From Tatumella saanichensis (GTDB taxonomy: Bacteria; Pseudomonadota; Gammaproteobacteria; Enterobacterales; Enterobacteriaceae): a DNA stretch of 64,000 bases. The notes under the pieces are model-generated. The model worked only from the letters and a program-made list of their open reading frames with translations. It ran no database searches and had not been told where the DNA came from. This document shows positions 1 to 9,729 of this stretch, one piece after another. The position numbers and the translations under genes were made by a program. Location of the stretch: the NCBI RefSeq assembly GCF_000439375.1, contig NZ_ATMI01000002.1:1-64000 (forward strand), written 5' to 3'. The first letter of the stretch is position 1, and each line of letters begins with the position of its first letter.

Positions 1-97
1 AGTTAAAGCTGACTGGTAAGCCGCATTCTTTCATGAAGAGTGTCGTGGACAGGTCCACGACAGCCAGACGGGTTCGTTGCTGCTAAATTGCAAAAAG

Positions 98-122
98 CAA
101 AAACCCGCCGTAGCGGGTTTTC
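98..122 (-). terminator. intrinsic terminator in rnpB repeat array
   Basis: AAACCCGC and its complement form a stem around a short loop; read on the minus strand it ends in a T-rich run. It is a second copy of the rnpB terminator at 229-254, so it gives back-up termination. Confidence 0.75.
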
Positions 123-228
123 ACAGAAAAAGTTGAAGCTGACCGGTAAGCCGCATTCTTTCATGAAGAGTGTCGTGGACAGGTCCACGACAGGCAGGCC
201 ACGCAGTCTTTTTTCGGAAGCAGAAAAG

Positions 229-254
229 CAAAAACCCGCCGAAGCGGGTTTTTA
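229..254 (-). terminator. rnpB primary intrinsic terminator
   Basis: An AAACCCGC/GCGGGTTT stem-loop followed by T residues on the minus strand, starting about 8 bases past the mature 3' end of RNase P RNA. Confidence 0.8.
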
Positions 255-261
255 CAGAAAA

Positions 262-637
<376 letters not shown>

Positions 638-645
638 GGCGGCGG

Positions 646-674
646 ATGATAGGGCATTTGCCACCGTTTGTCAC
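646..674 (-). promoter_or_regulatory. rnpB promoter
   Basis: On the minus strand GTGACA (674-669) is followed after exactly 17 bases by TATCAT (651-646), and 8 bases later by the predicted first base of RNase P RNA (637). The -35 box overlaps the rsmI stop codon. Confidence 0.7.
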
Positions 675-1546
675 GCGTCTTGGGGATCTTCCTGTTGATC
701 AAGGGCATAACGGTAGAGCGCATTTTTCTTCACACCGTGAATTTCTGCGGTCAGGGCGGCCGCTTTTTTCAGCGGTAACTCGCGCTGTAACAGCCCCAGG
801 GTGCGCAGGGCTTCCGGCGGCAGAGCTTCTGCATCGGCATGATAACCTTCAACAATCAGCACCATCTCACCCTTACGGCGATTGTCATCTTCCTGTACCC
901 AAGCCAACAATTCTGCTACCGGCGCACCGTGGATATTCTCCCACGTTTTGGTGATCTCCCGGGCCAGCACTACATAACGATCCGCCCCCAACTCCTGCAC
1001 CATATCGTGCAGGCAATCTATCAACCGGTGGGTAGATTCATAAAAAATCAGGGTTCGTGGTTCCTGAACCAGTGCCCGTAGGGTGTCACAGCGTCCTTTG
1101 GTTTTAGCCGGCAGAAACCCTTCGTAACAGAATCGATCAGAAGGTAGCCCAGCAGCGCTTAGGGCGGTGATCGCCGCACAGGCTCCAGGCAACGGCACCA
1201 CTTTTACCCCTGCCGCACGGCACTGGGTAACCAAGTGATAGCCAGGATCGTTAATCAGCGGAGTACCGGCATCGGAAACCAGCGCTATACTTTGACCAGC
1301 CTGTAAGCGGCTTATCAGATACTCTGCTTTCTGCTGTTCATTGTGATCGTGGAGTGCGAACAGGCGCGCATTGATTGCGAAATGTTGTAGTAACATGCCA
1401 GTGTGGCGTGTATCTTCTGCGGCAATCAAGTCTGCATTTGACAGAACCGTCAGCGCACGTTGTGTGATATCGCCCAAGTTCCCGATAGGGGTTGGGACAA
1501 TATAAAGCGTGCCGGCAGAAATCTCTGTCTGATCGTTTTGTTTCAT
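671..1546 (-). CDS. rsmI: 16S rRNA 2'-O-ribose C1402 methyltransferase RsmI
   Basis: 291 residues, the normal length for RsmI (YraL), which uses SAM to methylate the ribose of C1402 in the ribosomal decoding centre. The N-terminal stretch [17 protein letters not shown], the AAEDTRHTG block and the [13 protein letters not shown] block are hallmarks of the tetrapyrrole-methylase fold subfamily that includes RsmI. It is divergent from lpoA with a 62-base gap, the usual enterobacterial arrangement, and lies immediately upstream of rnpB, whose promoter overlaps its 3' end. Start chosen by the family N-terminus. Confidence 0.97.
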   Translation of the reverse strand: MKQNDQTEISAGTLYIVPTPIGNLGDITQRALTVLSNADLIAAEDTRHTGMLLQHFAINARLFALHDHNEQQKAEYLISRLQAGQSIALVSDAGTPLINDPGYHLVTQCRAAGVKVVPLPGACAAITALSAAGLPSDRFCYEGFLPAKTKGRCDTLRALVQEPRTLIFYESTHRLIDCLHDMVQELGADRYVVLAREITKTWENIHGAPVAELLAWVQEDDNRRKGEMVLIVEGYHADAEALPPEALRTLGLLQRELPLKKAAALTAEIHGVKKNALYRYALDQQEDPQDA

Positions 1547-1608
1547 TGTTTCATCCGAATTGCCGATTTAATATTAGGCGTTCTGAAAAAAACATAACCG
1601 GATACCGT

Positions 1609-3753
1609 ATGCTTCTTTCAAAAGTGAATCGTCGTAAAGCAGGGCGTTTTGTTCCTGTCGTTCTGGCCGGGTTAATCCTGGCGGCCTGTAGTACCCCTCA
1701 GGCACCTCAGACCCCGCCAGTCAATCTTCAGGGGCCTCAGACGGGCAGCTCTGCTTTCTATCTGCAACAGATGCAGCATAGCAGTGATGATAGCAAGACC
1801 GACTGGCAATTACTCGCAATCCGCGCGTTAATCAACGAGGGGAAAGTGGCTGATGCCGGCAAACAGCTCAGTGCATTGCCACAGTCTCTGACCGCGACGC
1901 AGCAGCAGGAGCTCAGTTTACTGAAAGCGCAGTATGCGGTATCTACCCATAACAGTGTCGCCGCGATGCAGGCCCTGAAAACGACGGATATCAGTCAGTT
2001 ATCCGCTGATCAGAAAAACCGTTATTACAGTACGGTGATTGCCGCCACCGGCTCACAGCCGACACTGGAAACGGTACGGGCCTATATTGCCCGCCAGCCG
2101 TTGTTGACCAATGGTGCTGAACAGCAGAAAAACATTGATGCCACTTGGCAGGCTCTGCGTACCATTCCACAGCAGCAATCCAGTAATTTCATGATCAATG
2201 CCAATGAGAATGTACTTCAGGGTTGGTTGGATTTGCTCGGTGTTTATGAACGCAGCAACAGTGATCAGGATGCATTGAAAGCCGGTGTGAAAGACTGGCA
2301 GACCCGCTACCCAGATAACCCTGCCGCCGCGCACTTACCTGTTGGTCTGCTGCAAAGCATGAATATGACACCGGCTTCGACTAATACCATTGCCTTATTG
2401 CTGCCACTCACCGGGCCTGCAGCGGTATTCTCGCAGGCTATCGAACAAGGGTTTGAGGATGCTCGTAATGGCGTACTCGCACAGAACAACGGTGCCGTAA
2501 ATACTGCCCCAGTAGGCAGCGCCAACGCGCCAATCAGTGCCATGTCACCGGCACCTACTACCACGGCACCGACTAACGGTAGCAGTAACGGTGCTACTGA
2601 GACCAACGCAGCTTCTGGCGCGGCGGTCAGCCCGTCAGCCACGTCTTTACCGGGCACTCCAACTCAGGCACCGGTGAGCACGGCCAATGCCGCCCCTGCC
2701 GCGACCCCGCCTGCAACCGCAACACCGGTGACGTCAGGGGCGGGTATTCAGGCGGCACCGGCGAATAACCAAGCTCAGATCAAAGTGTATGACACTAACA
2801 GTCAGCCGGTGGCGCAGCTTCTGCAGCAGGCACAGAGTGATGGTGCGACATTGGTCGTCGGTCCACTGCTGAAAGAGAATGTGCAGTCTGTCGCAACAGC
2901 GCAAACACCGTTGAATATCTTGGCCCTCAATGAGCCAGATGGGCTACAGAATCACCCTAATATGTGCTATTTCGCGCTGTCACCGGAAGATGAAGCCCGT
3001 GATGCCGCTAACCATATGTGGGCACAAAATAAACGTATGCCGTTGCTGCTGGTACCGTCCAACAACTATGGTAACCGTGTCGCCGTAGCTTTCACCCAAC
3101 AGTGGCAAAAACTGGGCGGCGGCCAGGTCGATGAACAGACTTTTGGCTCGGTTGCGGATCTCAAAGCGCGGATTAACAGCAACTCTGGCATCTCAATGAC
3201 CGGTACCCCGGTGACCTTGCCATCCGCTTCGACGTCATCGTCTGCAGTGTCAGTTGCCGGTATGACCTTTGATGCACCACAGACTGCACCCGCTAGCAGC
3301 GGAACGGCCAGTGGTCCAATCGATTCTGTGTATATCGTGGCGAGCCAAAGTGAACTGGCGCTGCTAAAACCGATGATCACCATGAGCACTGGCTCTCGTA
3401 GCACTATCGCGCTTTATGCCAGCTCGCGCAGCGCCCAGTCTGGGGCAGGTCCTGATTTTCGTCTGGAAATGGATGGCCTTCAGTTCAGTGATATTCCTCT
3501 GCTCTCTGGCGCCAACCCGGCCCTGATGCAACAGGCGGTGGCGAAGTTTAATAATGACTACTCACTGGCCCGTCTGTACGCAATGGGTGTCGATGCCTGG
3601 ACCTTGGCGAATCACTTCAGTCAGTTGCGTCAGAGCAGCAGTTATCAGATAAATGGCAATACTGGTATTCTGAGCGCCAGTCAGAATTGTGTGATCAACA
3701 GGACGTTGTCATGGAACCAGTATTCTCATGGGGAAATTGTGCCGGTACATTAA
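1609..3753 (+). CDS. lpoA: penicillin-binding protein 1A activator lipoprotein LpoA
   Basis: Outer-membrane lipoprotein that reaches through the periplasm to stimulate the transpeptidase of PBP1A. The ATG at 1609 gives 714 residues and a lipoprotein signal (hydrophobic core [13 protein letters not shown], lipobox Cys near residue 27); a longer upstream frame would bury the signal. The N-domain FYLQQMQ..SSDD and INADEN..QGWLDL blocks and the C-domain [15 protein letters not shown] and [17 protein letters not shown] blocks match E. coli LpoA. An Ala/Pro/Thr-rich linker of roughly 90 residues (about 300-390) separates the domains, and a second Ser/Thr/Ala-rich loop lies near 525-565. Its 3' end overlaps yraN by 43 bases. 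Confidence 0.96.
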   Translation: MLLSKVNRRKAGRFVPVVLAGLILAACSTPQAPQTPPVNLQGPQTGSSAFYLQQMQHSSDDSKTDWQLLAIRALINEGKVADAGKQLSALPQSLTATQQQELSLLKAQYAVSTHNSVAAMQALKTTDISQLSADQKNRYYSTVIAATGSQPTLETVRAYIARQPLLTNGAEQQKNIDATWQALRTIPQQQSSNFMINANENVLQGWLDLLGVYERSNSDQDALKAGVKDWQTRYPDNPAAAHLPVGLLQSMNMTPASTNTIALLLPLTGPAAVFSQAIEQGFEDARNGVLAQNNGAVNTAPVGSANAPISAMSPAPTTTAPTNGSSNGATETNAASGAAVSPSATSLPGTPTQAPVSTANAAPAATPPATATPVTSGAGIQAAPANNQAQIKVYDTNSQPVAQLLQQAQSDGATLVVGPLLKENVQSVATAQTPLNILALNEPDGLQNHPNMCYFALSPEDEARDAANHMWAQNKRMPLLLVPSNNYGNRVAVAFTQQWQKLGGGQVDEQTFGSVADLKARINSNSGISMTGTPVTLPSASTSSSAVSVAGMTFDAPQTAPASSGTASGPIDSVYIVASQSELALLKPMITMSTGSRSTIALYASSRSAQSGAGPDFRLEMDGLQFSDIPLLSGANPALMQQAVAKFNNDYSLARLYAMGVDAWTLANHFSQLRQSSSYQINGNTGILSASQNCVINRTLSWNQYSHGEIVPVH

Positions 3754-4106
3754 GCCGGATACTGACCGGCGGGTGGTATGAGCGCCGTGCTCGGCGCTTT
3801 CTCCAGCAGGCCGGTCTGAAATGGGTTGCCGGTAATGTACGTTATCGTGGCGGTGAAATTGACCTGATAATGCGCGATAAACTGTGCTGGGTATTTGTCG
3901 AGGTCAGGTACCGACGCAGTGCGCATTTCGGCGACGCAGCGGCCAGTATTACCCCCCATAAGCGCCGTTGTTTGCGGCGCGCAGCGGCAGTCTGGCTGTC
4001 CGCACGGCAACAAAGTTTTGCGACAAGTGATTGTCGTTTTGACATCATTGCAGTCACAGGGAATGAACTGCAATGGCTGCAAAACGCCTTCGATACCGAT
4101 GAGTAA
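3711..4106 (+). CDS. yraN: YraN, UPF0102 nuclease-fold protein
   Basis: 131 residues from the ATG at 3711. It has the UPF0102 core: [19 protein letters not shown] and [13 protein letters not shown]. These are the conserved E/D-x-ExK-type positions of a restriction-endonuclease-like fold. Its biochemical role is not settled. The start lies inside the last codons of lpoA, and diaA follows 15 bases after its stop, so the four genes lpoA-yraN-diaA-dolP look like one transcription unit. The N-terminus before residue 20 differs from E. coli, and a start 24 bases upstream cannot be ruled out. Confidence 0.92.
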   Translation: MEPVFSWGNCAGTLSRILTGGWYERRARRFLQQAGLKWVAGNVRYRGGEIDLIMRDKLCWVFVEVRYRRSAHFGDAAASITPHKRRCLRRAAAVWLSARQQSFATSDCRFDIIAVTGNELQWLQNAFDTDE

Positions 4107-4121
4107 TTACCAGGTGGTACT

Positions 4122-4709
4122 GTGCAGGAAAGAATTAAAGCATGTTTTACTGAGAGCATTCAGACGCAGATAGCGGCAGCCGAAGCCTTACCGGATGCGA
4201 TTTCCCGGGCGGCATTGACGCTGGTTCAGTCATTACTAAACGGGCATAAGATCCTGAGCTGCGGTAATGGCGCTTCGGCGGCCAATGCACAGCATTTTAC
4301 GGCCACCATGATTAATCATTTTGAAAATGAACGCCCCAGCCTACCGGCAGTCTCACTCAGTGCGGATAATATTATGCTGACCGCCATCGGCAACGACCGG
4401 CAGCATGACGAGATCTATGCCAAGCAGGTCCGGGCGTTAGGCCAGGCCGGTGATGTGTTACTGGCGATCTCCACCCGGGGTAACAGTCGTGATATCGTCA
4501 AAGCGGTAGAAGCCGCAGTGACCCGTGATATGACCATTGTGGCCTTGACCGGTTATGACGGGGGAGAACTGGCGGGCTTACTCGGACCTCATGATGTTGA
4601 AATACGTATTCCTTCGCACCGCAGTGCAAGGATCCAAGAAATGCACATGCTGACGGTTAATTGCTTGTGTGAGCTGATCGATAACACGTTATTTCCTCAG
4701 CAGGAATAA
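4122..4709 (+). CDS. diaA: DnaA initiator-associating protein DiaA
   Basis: 195 residues with a GTG start. DiaA is a tetrameric SIS-domain phosphosugar-isomerase homologue that binds DnaA and promotes its ordered assembly at oriC. The first 30 residues ([15 protein letters not shown]...) are essentially identical to E. coli DiaA, which fixes the GTG at 4122. SIS motifs are clear: [25 protein letters not shown] and [12 protein letters not shown]. It lies between yraN and dolP in the standard order. Confidence 0.97.
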   Translation: MQERIKACFTESIQTQIAAAEALPDAISRAALTLVQSLLNGHKILSCGNGASAANAQHFTATMINHFENERPSLPAVSLSADNIMLTAIGNDRQHDEIYAKQVRALGQAGDVLLAISTRGNSRDIVKAVEAAVTRDMTIVALTGYDGGELAGLLGPHDVEIRIPSHRSARIQEMHMLTVNCLCELIDNTLFPQQE

Positions 4710-4722
4710 TTAAGGAGTCTTC

Positions 4723-5292
4723 ATGAAAATATTTTCAGCGTTAGCGCTGGTGCTGGCTGCCCTAATGCTTCAGGGATGTGCTGCTGTTGTGATAGGAAGT
4801 GCGGCGGTTGCGACAAAATCGGCGACTGATCCACGTACCGTGGGAACGCAGGTTGATGATGGAACCCTAGAGTTGCGTGTTGCTAATGCCTTAGCCACTA
4901 ATGCCCAAGTAAAAGCGGCCCACGTGAATGCGATGGCTTATCAAGGCAAAGTACTACTGACCGGCGAAGCGCCGACTCAGGCAGTGGCGGATACCGCCAA
5001 AGATCTTGCCGCGAAGGTGGACGGGGCCGTTGAGGTGTACAATGAAATCCGTATTGGACCAAATGCCTCTTTGGGCACCTCGTCGACGGATACTTGGATC
5101 ACCACCAAGGTTCGTTCACAGTTGCTGACCAGTGATAAAGTGAAGTCGTCAAATGTTAAAGTGACGACAGAACAAGGTGAAGTCTTCCTGATGGGGCTAG
5201 TGACAGCCCAGGAAGGACAGGCTGCGGCGGAAATTGCCAGTAAAGTCAGTGGAGTGACTCACGTTACTACTGCATTTACTGCGCCAAAATAA
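4723..5292 (+). CDS. dolP: outer-membrane BON-domain lipoprotein DolP
   Basis: 189 residues. DolP (YraP) is an outer-membrane lipoprotein that binds anionic phospholipid and supports envelope integrity and BAM function. The signal peptide ends in the lipobox LQGC (Cys 19). Two BON domains follow, about residues 45-112 and 120-188. The second carries TWITTKVRSQLLTSDKVKSS and EVFLMGLVT, nearly identical to E. coli. A ribosome-binding site AAGGAG lies just upstream of the ATG. Last gene of the lpoA unit, followed by a hairpin at 5301. Confidence 0.97.
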   Translation: MKIFSALALVLAALMLQGCAAVVIGSAAVATKSATDPRTVGTQVDDGTLELRVANALATNAQVKAAHVNAMAYQGKVLLTGEAPTQAVADTAKDLAAKVDGAVEVYNEIRIGPNASLGTSSTDTWITTKVRSQLLTSDKVKSSNVKVTTEQGEVFLMGLVTAQEGQAAAEIASKVSGVTHVTTAFTAPK

Positions 5293-5300
5293 CCTGACCC

Positions 5301-5328
5301 GAGGCAGCCGCTCAGGCTGCCTCGTCAT
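5301..5328. terminator. hairpin between convergent dolP and yhaK
   Basis: GAGGCAGCC and GGCTGCCTC form a 9-bp stem (5301-5323) followed on the plus strand by a short T-rich stretch. It overlaps the yhaK stop codon and probably ends dolP transcription, perhaps in both directions. Confidence 0.6.
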
Positions 5329-6028
5329 TTTCTCCGCAGTCAATCAGCAGTATCTGTGTCTTTTCGCGGGCGACAATCGTCAACATTGGTTCTTCCCTTA
5401 CCAACAACCCATCACCACATTGCAAAGACTGCGATGACTGAGGGGTCGTGACCGTCAGTCCCCCAAACACCGATTGCAAATAACAATGATGACCACCGAT
5501 CTGTAGTTGGCGGGTTTCCCCAGGTACGCAGGTGATCTGGCTGATGTGGATTTGCTGACGCAGTTGTAAACTGTCGTCCTGCCCCTGTGGTGAGGCAATC
5601 AATACGCTTTGTCTATTTTCCGGCAGATGGCGCTGTTGTACGGCAGGCGCATTCTGCTGCGGGCAGGTGGCCAACCACAGCTGTAGACGAACCAGCTCTT
5701 GTGTCTGGCTAGCATTGCTTTCCTGCCAAATACTGTTGCCGGAGGCTGACAATAGCAGAGCATCGCCGGCAGCGGCGTGGGCGATTTGCCCATCATAGCT
5801 GCGGTATTCCGCTTCCCCTTGCAGGATCAGGTTTAACACGTCGACTTTAGGGTAACTGCGCGGCTGGAAAGTGGCCCCCGGTGCCAGCACTTCCTGATTA
5901 AGAACCTGCAGGTGACTGAAACCGAGTAATTCCGGGTCAAAGTAATGGCCGAAAGAGAAGCTGTATCGGGCCTTCAGCCAGCCGTAATCAGCGGTCCCGC
6001 ATTTTTCTGCCTGTCGTAAGGTTAACAT
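5312..6028 (-). CDS. yhaK: pirin-family protein YhaK
   Basis: 238 residues from the ATG at 6028, which has GGGAGG just upstream; an in-frame ATG at 6055 has no such site. It is a bicupin of the pirin family. In E. coli YhaK is a redox-sensitive cytosolic protein, and some relatives have quercetinase activity. The stretch ADYGWLKARYSFSFGHYFDPELLGF and the NQEVLAPGATFQPRSYPKVD block match YhaK closely. It is divergent from yhaJ, the LysR gene that sits beside it in E. coli. Confidence 0.93.
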   Translation of the reverse strand: MLTLRQAEKCGTADYGWLKARYSFSFGHYFDPELLGFSHLQVLNQEVLAPGATFQPRSYPKVDVLNLILQGEAEYRSYDGQIAHAAAGDALLLSASGNSIWQESNASQTQELVRLQLWLATCPQQNAPAVQQRHLPENRQSVLIASPQGQDDSLQLRQQIHISQITCVPGETRQLQIGGHHCYLQSVFGGLTVTTPQSSQSLQCGDGLLVREEPMLTIVAREKTQILLIDCGENDEAA

Positions 6029-6133
6029 TGCGCCTCCCGGAATGGTTACTCTCATTTATCTTAAAGGGCTGGACGATGGATTGTTAGCCAGTTAATCTGC
6101 CTGCTCTGTTCAAATTTACTGAAAGAGACTCTG

Positions 6134-7048
6134 ATGGTGAGAGAGCGGGCATTGACTCTGGAAGCGCTACGCGTGATGGATGCGATCGAACGCCGTGGCA
6201 GTTTTGCGGCGGCGGCGGACGAACTGGGTAGAGTCCCCTCGGCATTGAGCTATACCATGCAAAAGCTTGAAGAAGAGCTGGATGTGGTGCTTTTTGATCG
6301 CTCCGGTCATCGAACTAAATTTACCAATGTTGGTCGTCTGCTGTTAGAGCGGGGACGGGTACTGCTGGAGGCAGCGGATAAGCTGACCAACGATGCCGAA
6401 GCACTGGCCCGAGGTTGGGAAACGCAGCTCACCATCGTTACCGAAGCGCTAGTGCCCTGCGAACACCTGTTCCCGCTGGTAAATCGACTGGCGGAAAAAG
6501 CCAATACGCAGCTTTCTTTACAGACTGAGGTCTTGGCCGGTGCTTGGGAACGTCTTGATCAGGGTAAAGCCGATATTGTCGTGGCCCCGGCCATGCATTT
6601 TCGGACTTCAAGTGAAGTGAATACTCGCAAGCTTTATAGCATGATGAGTGTTTACGTAGCCAGCCCAGACCACCCGATCCACCAAGAGCCAGAGCCGTTA
6701 TCGGAAACCACGCGGGTGAAATACCGTGGGATTGCGGTGGCAGATACTGCCCGTGAGCGGCCGGTCATCACCGTACAGTTACTGGATAAGCAGCAACGTT
6801 TGACCGTCAGTTCGCTGGCCGATAAACGTAAAGCCCTATTGGCAGGTCTTGGGGTCGCAACCATGCCCTGGCCATGGGTGGAAAAGGATGTTGCTGAAGG
6901 CCGCCTTAAAGTGGTCAGTCCGGAGTACAAAGGGGAAATTAACATCATTATGGCGTGGCGACGCGACAGTATGGGGGAAGCCAAAGCTTGGGCACTGCGC
7001 GAAATCCCACGCTTGCTGACCAAATACCAAACCTCTGCTTTATGGTGA
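6134..7048 (+). CDS. yhaJ: LysR-type regulator YhaJ
   Basis: 304 residues, full length for a LysR regulator. The N-terminal winged helix (about residues 6-65; ALEALRVMDAI, ADELGRVPSALSYTMQKLEEEL) is nearly identical to E. coli YhaJ, which responds to quinone-like and nitroaromatic compounds and also affects virulence genes in pathogens. The effector domain fills residues 90-300. It is divergent from yhaK over a 105-base gap that likely holds its binding site, and convergent with yqjG, a quinone-reducing enzyme. Confidence 0.95.
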   Translation: MVRERALTLEALRVMDAIERRGSFAAAADELGRVPSALSYTMQKLEEELDVVLFDRSGHRTKFTNVGRLLLERGRVLLEAADKLTNDAEALARGWETQLTIVTEALVPCEHLFPLVNRLAEKANTQLSLQTEVLAGAWERLDQGKADIVVAPAMHFRTSSEVNTRKLYSMMSVYVASPDHPIHQEPEPLSETTRVKYRGIAVADTARERPVITVQLLDKQQRLTVSSLADKRKALLAGLGVATMPWPWVEKDVAEGRLKVVSPEYKGEINIIMAWRRDSMGEAKAWALREIPRLLTKYQTSALW

Positions 7049-7081
7049 GTGAACGGGCCGTATAAGCGGCCCGCCAGGTGA

Positions 7082-8062
7082 TTATAGGGCATCTCGTTGG
7101 TGCGGGGCCAACCAATCATGGACCGGCGGACAAGGCAAAATACCGTAAGGATTAATCTGGCGGTGGCTAGCGTAATAGTGTTGGCGAATGTGCGCCAAAC
7201 TGACGGTACTGGCAATGCCTGGCATTTGATAAACATCCCGCAGAAAGTCGTACAGTGCCGGATAATCGACGATCCGCCGTTGCTGGCATTTAAAGTGTGT
7301 CACATACACATCATCAAAACGAATCAAGGTAGTCCAAAGGCGGATATCCGCTTCGGTCAGCTGGTCACCGGTCAGATAGCGCCGAGTGGTAAGTAATGCC
7401 TCGGCTCGATCCAAGCCAGCAAAGACGCCACTGACTGCTTCATCATAGGCTTGCTGGGTCGTGGCAAACCCTGCTCGGTAAACGCCGTTATTGATCTGTG
7501 GGTAAACCCAGTCATTGATGTCATCAATCTCTGCCCGCAAAGCGTCAGGGTAATAATCAGTATTCTCCGCCCCGCAGGCTGCAAAGGCGCTGTTGAGCAT
7601 CCGCAGTATATCGGCGGATTCGTTGCTGACGATGGTCTGCTGTTGTTTATCCCACAGTACCGGCACCGTGACGCGGGTAGTAGCCTGTGGGTCAGCTTTG
7701 AGGTAGAGCTGATAGAGATAATTCAGGTGGTAGTTGGGGTCACCCTCCGCGCCGGGAAAGTCGCGGTCAAAGGTCCAGCCATTTTCCAGCATCAGAGGAT
7801 GAACGGAGGAGACCGTGAACACCTGCTGCAGCTGTTTTAATTCACGCATTAATAGGGTTCGGTGTGCCCACGGGCAGGCCAGTGATACATACAGATGATA
7901 CCTGTCTTTTTCGGCGCGAAAGCCACCTTGGCCGGTCGGGCCAGCACTGCCATCGGCAGTGACCCAATGACGCCACTGAGACTGAGAGCGGACAAACTTA
8001 CCGCCACTGGCTTTGGTGTCGTAGCCGACATCTAACCACTTACCTTGCTGAAGCATTCCCAT
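7082..8062 (-). CDS. yqjG: glutathionyl-hydroquinone reductase YqjG
   Basis: 326 residues. Xi-class glutathione transferase that reduces glutathionyl-hydroquinones to free hydroquinones. The N-terminal thioredoxin fold contains SLACPWAHRT with the catalytic Cys near residue 63. Downstream, NESADILRM and the C-terminal helical domain (LTEADIRLWTTLIRFDDVYVTHFKC, then YQMPGIA) match E. coli YqjG. The start MGMLQQGKW aligns with the E. coli start. It is separated from the yqjK operon by the terminator at 8131, so it has its own promoter in 8063-8130. Confidence 0.96.
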   Translation of the reverse strand: MGMLQQGKWLDVGYDTKASGGKFVRSQSQWRHWVTADGSAGPTGQGGFRAEKDRYHLYVSLACPWAHRTLLMRELKQLQQVFTVSSVHPLMLENGWTFDRDFPGAEGDPNYHLNYLYQLYLKADPQATTRVTVPVLWDKQQQTIVSNESADILRMLNSAFAACGAENTDYYPDALRAEIDDINDWVYPQINNGVYRAGFATTQQAYDEAVSGVFAGLDRAEALLTTRRYLTGDQLTEADIRLWTTLIRFDDVYVTHFKCQQRRIVDYPALYDFLRDVYQMPGIASTVSLAHIRQHYYASHRQINPYGILPCPPVHDWLAPHQRDAL

Positions 8063-8130
8063 GAAGTTCTCCTGAAATGGGGGAGTCTAAGGCAATACCA
8101 AATAGGTGTATCGCGCCGCTCAGGGTGCGA

Positions 8131-8160
8131 TAAAAAAACAGCCAGCGCGTGGCTGGCTGT
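8131..8160 (-). terminator. intrinsic terminator of the yqjD-yqjE-yqjK operon
   Basis: On the minus strand CAGCCAGC pairs with GCTGGCTG and is followed by seven T residues, 13 bases after the yqjK stop codon. Confidence 0.88.
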
Positions 8161-8172
8161 TCGATGACTCAT

Positions 8173-8457
8173 TTAATGGCGGGGTAGCGCTTTGCGGATC
8201 ATTCGCCAACTGCTCCACAGGCCGAAACCTCGTTTCGCCCAGCGGACTAGAAATTTAGGATGACGCAACGACCAAGCTGCCGCGATGCCGCTGCCGACCA
8301 CGATATAACGGCGCAGGCCAATTACGGTATGCCACAGACTGTCATAGCGGCTGGTCAGCCGGTACCAGTCGCGTTCACTGGCTTTCAGATCCAGGCGTTG
8401 CTGCTGGATTTCCTCTAGCAACCGCTGCTTACGCCGTTCAATATCGCGACGGCTCAT
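8173..8457 (-). CDS. yqjK: YqjK-like membrane-associated protein
   Basis: 94 residues. The first ~50 are strongly charged (arginine-rich, ERRKQRLLEEIQQQRLDL), followed by a hydrophobic segment (about 50-62) and then HPKFLVRWAKRGFGLWSSWR, which matches E. coli YqjK. Molecular function is unknown. It overlaps yqjE by 4 bases at the 3' end of a compact yqjD-yqjE-yqjK operon. Confidence 0.92.
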   Translation of the reverse strand: MSRRDIERRKQRLLEEIQQQRLDLKASERDWYRLTSRYDSLWHTVIGLRRYIVVGSGIAAAWSLRHPKFLVRWAKRGFGLWSSWRMIRKALPRH

Positions 8458-8852
8458 GACTGGCGATCCTCCAGTAATTTACGGTCGGTGGACAGTTCAT
8501 CGCGAGAATGACGCAACAGGGTTGAACGCCGTGACTTCACGATGACCCATATCCCCATGATCAGTGCCAAGGCAAATAATACGCCGGTAGTGATACCGAT
8601 GGCCATCAGACGATACTGCGGGTCAACGGCGACAATCACCAAGATCATTAGGCTCATCAGACCAAATGCGGTAAACAGCATGGTCAGCCCGACCAGCATT
8701 AACATCTGAACCAGATTGGCCTTTTCCTCTTCCAGCTCAACAATTGCCAGACGCACGCGCGTCTCAACAATGCTGACCAGAGTGGTGACCATGCGCTGAC
8801 CGACGCTGATAATGCTTTTGCCCGGCCCTTCGTTGTGTGGAGTATTATCCAT
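8454..8852 (-). CDS. yqjE: phage holin-like membrane protein YqjE
   Basis: 132 residues from the ATG at 8852, close to the 134 of E. coli YqjE; a longer frame to 8921 runs through yqjD and is rejected. Two transmembrane helices (about residues 50-75 and 78-103) form the holin superfamily III (Phage_holin_3_6) hairpin, preceded by an amphipathic segment and followed by a basic tail. Function is unknown beyond membrane association. It starts 2 bases after the yqjD stop. Confidence 0.93.
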   Translation of the reverse strand: MDNTPHNEGPGKSIISVGQRMVTTLVSIVETRVRLAIVELEEEKANLVQMLMLVGLTMLFTAFGLMSLMILVIVAVDPQYRLMAIGITTGVLFALALIMGIWVIVKSRRSTLLRHSRDELSTDRKLLEDRQS

Positions 8853-8854
8853 AA

Positions 8855-9160
8855 TTATCGACGGGAAATTAGGATGCCGAACACCACACCGATAGCGGCA
8901 CCAATACCGACACCGTGCCAAGGGTTTTCCTGCACATAGTCATGGGCTTTCTGTGCCGCTTCGCGGGTGGTTTCCGCCACTTGCTGGCCGGATTCGCCCA
9001 AGCTACCCCGGGCAGATTTCAGCGTCTCGCGAGCTTTTTTATGCAGTTTGTCGACTTCAGTTTTGGATTTGCTGCCAGCACCACTCAATACTTCTTCCAG
9101 TGTATCTGCCAGAGCAGACAGTTCAGCGCGCAGGTCCTTAGAATTTGGAAGATCAGCCAT
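8855..9160 (-). CDS. yqjD: ElaB/YqjD/DUF883 membrane-anchored ribosome-binding protein
   Basis: 101 residues from the ATG at 9160, identical in length to E. coli YqjD. The long amphipathic helical region (10-75; LRAELSALADTLEEVLSG and repeated Lys/Glu heptads) ends in YVQENPWHGVGIGAAIGVVFG, a C-terminal membrane anchor with a GxxxG-like pattern, then ISRR. In E. coli, YqjD tethers ribosomes to the inner membrane in stationary phase. It is the first gene of the operon; yqjC, upstream of it in E. coli, is absent here. Confidence 0.95.
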   Translation of the reverse strand: MADLPNSKDLRAELSALADTLEEVLSGAGSKSKTEVDKLHKKARETLKSARGSLGESGQQVAETTREAAQKAHDYVQENPWHGVGIGAAIGVVFGILISRR

Positions 9161-9408
9161 TTTAAATTCCTTATGATGAATGTGAGTTGGTTCCGTTTCC
9201 ACAAATAAACGGGATGCTGTGCATGTCCTGCTATCGGGCCGCAACAGCCTGTACGCGGCAATCCCTGATAAAGTCGGTGACTGACAGGGGGCAGATTCAG
9301 TGCACATTTTCTGACTGTTTTACATAGTTATATGAGTATAGATAGCCTGGCGGGAAACTTCAAAGTTACCTCCAGACAAAGCCGGCGCTCACGGCTTCGG
9401 GGAAGGGA
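9161..9408. other. intergenic region, yqjD to mzrA
   Basis: No gene is seen. In E. coli this position is occupied by yqjC; no trace of it is recognisable. The yqjD promoter must lie here. Confidence 0.5.
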
Positions 9409-9729
9409 TCACTGAGTCGAGTAGTCGGTGGTAAGGATATCTTTAAGGATGGATTCAGCCTGCGAGCGCTGGCTTTCATCCTCCAAGCAGATCACCAAAC
9501 CGTCTGCTGCCGGAATGATACTTTTGATCAAAATACCCTGTGAGGTTAACTGCTGGTAGAGATAAAAACCGTCTGGCAGGCTAGCGCCTTTCTGAGTGAT
9601 GCGGATACGCAGTACCGGATTCTCACGGCTGAAATCCGGTACTAGGTGGCGGCTGGTCATGGCAGCCAGCAGAATTAAGGTGATGGCAGGCAACAGCCAT
9701 GGGCGGGCGATGCGGTGATGCCATTGCAT
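9409..9729 (-). CDS. mzrA: EnvZ/OmpR regulator MzrA
   Basis: 106 residues, shorter than E. coli MzrA (about 127). MzrA is a single-pass inner-membrane protein whose periplasmic domain binds the sensor kinase EnvZ and links the Cpx and EnvZ/OmpR responses. One transmembrane helix (about 11-27) is followed by the periplasmic domain with PVLRIRITQKGASLPDGFYLY, the conserved core. The start overlaps the yqjA stop (TAATG), so the two are translationally coupled, as in E. coli. Confidence 0.92.
   Translation of the reverse strand: MQWHHRIARPWLLPAITLILLAAMTSRHLVPDFSRENPVLRIRITQKGASLPDGFYLYQQLTSQGILIKSIIPAADGLVICLEDESQRSQAESILKDILTTDYSTQ

Larger units (their letters stand above)
1..261 (-). repeat. 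tandem repeats of the rnpB 3' end with terminators
   Basis: Two tandem units of about 130 bases (1-130 and 131-261) lie downstream of rnpB on the minus strand; the left one touches the window edge and more may follow. Each begins with a near copy of the last ~20 bases of RNase P RNA (positions 1-20, 131-150 and the genuine end at 262-281), followed by a hairpin made of TGTCGTGGAC and its exact complement separated by AG (41-62 and 171-192), then a spacer and a GC-rich terminator. E. coli rnpB is known to be followed by similar repeated 3'-end units, so this is probably the same kind of array. Confidence 0.85.

Noticed and set aside
1-261. CRISPR array
   Set aside because: Only two long units of about 130 bases with near-identical spacers and terminators; they are rnpB 3'-end duplications.
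1492-1608. Upstream extension of the lpoA frame (39 extra codons)
   Set aside because: It overlaps the divergent rsmI start and would bury the lipoprotein signal; the ATG at 1609 matches the family.
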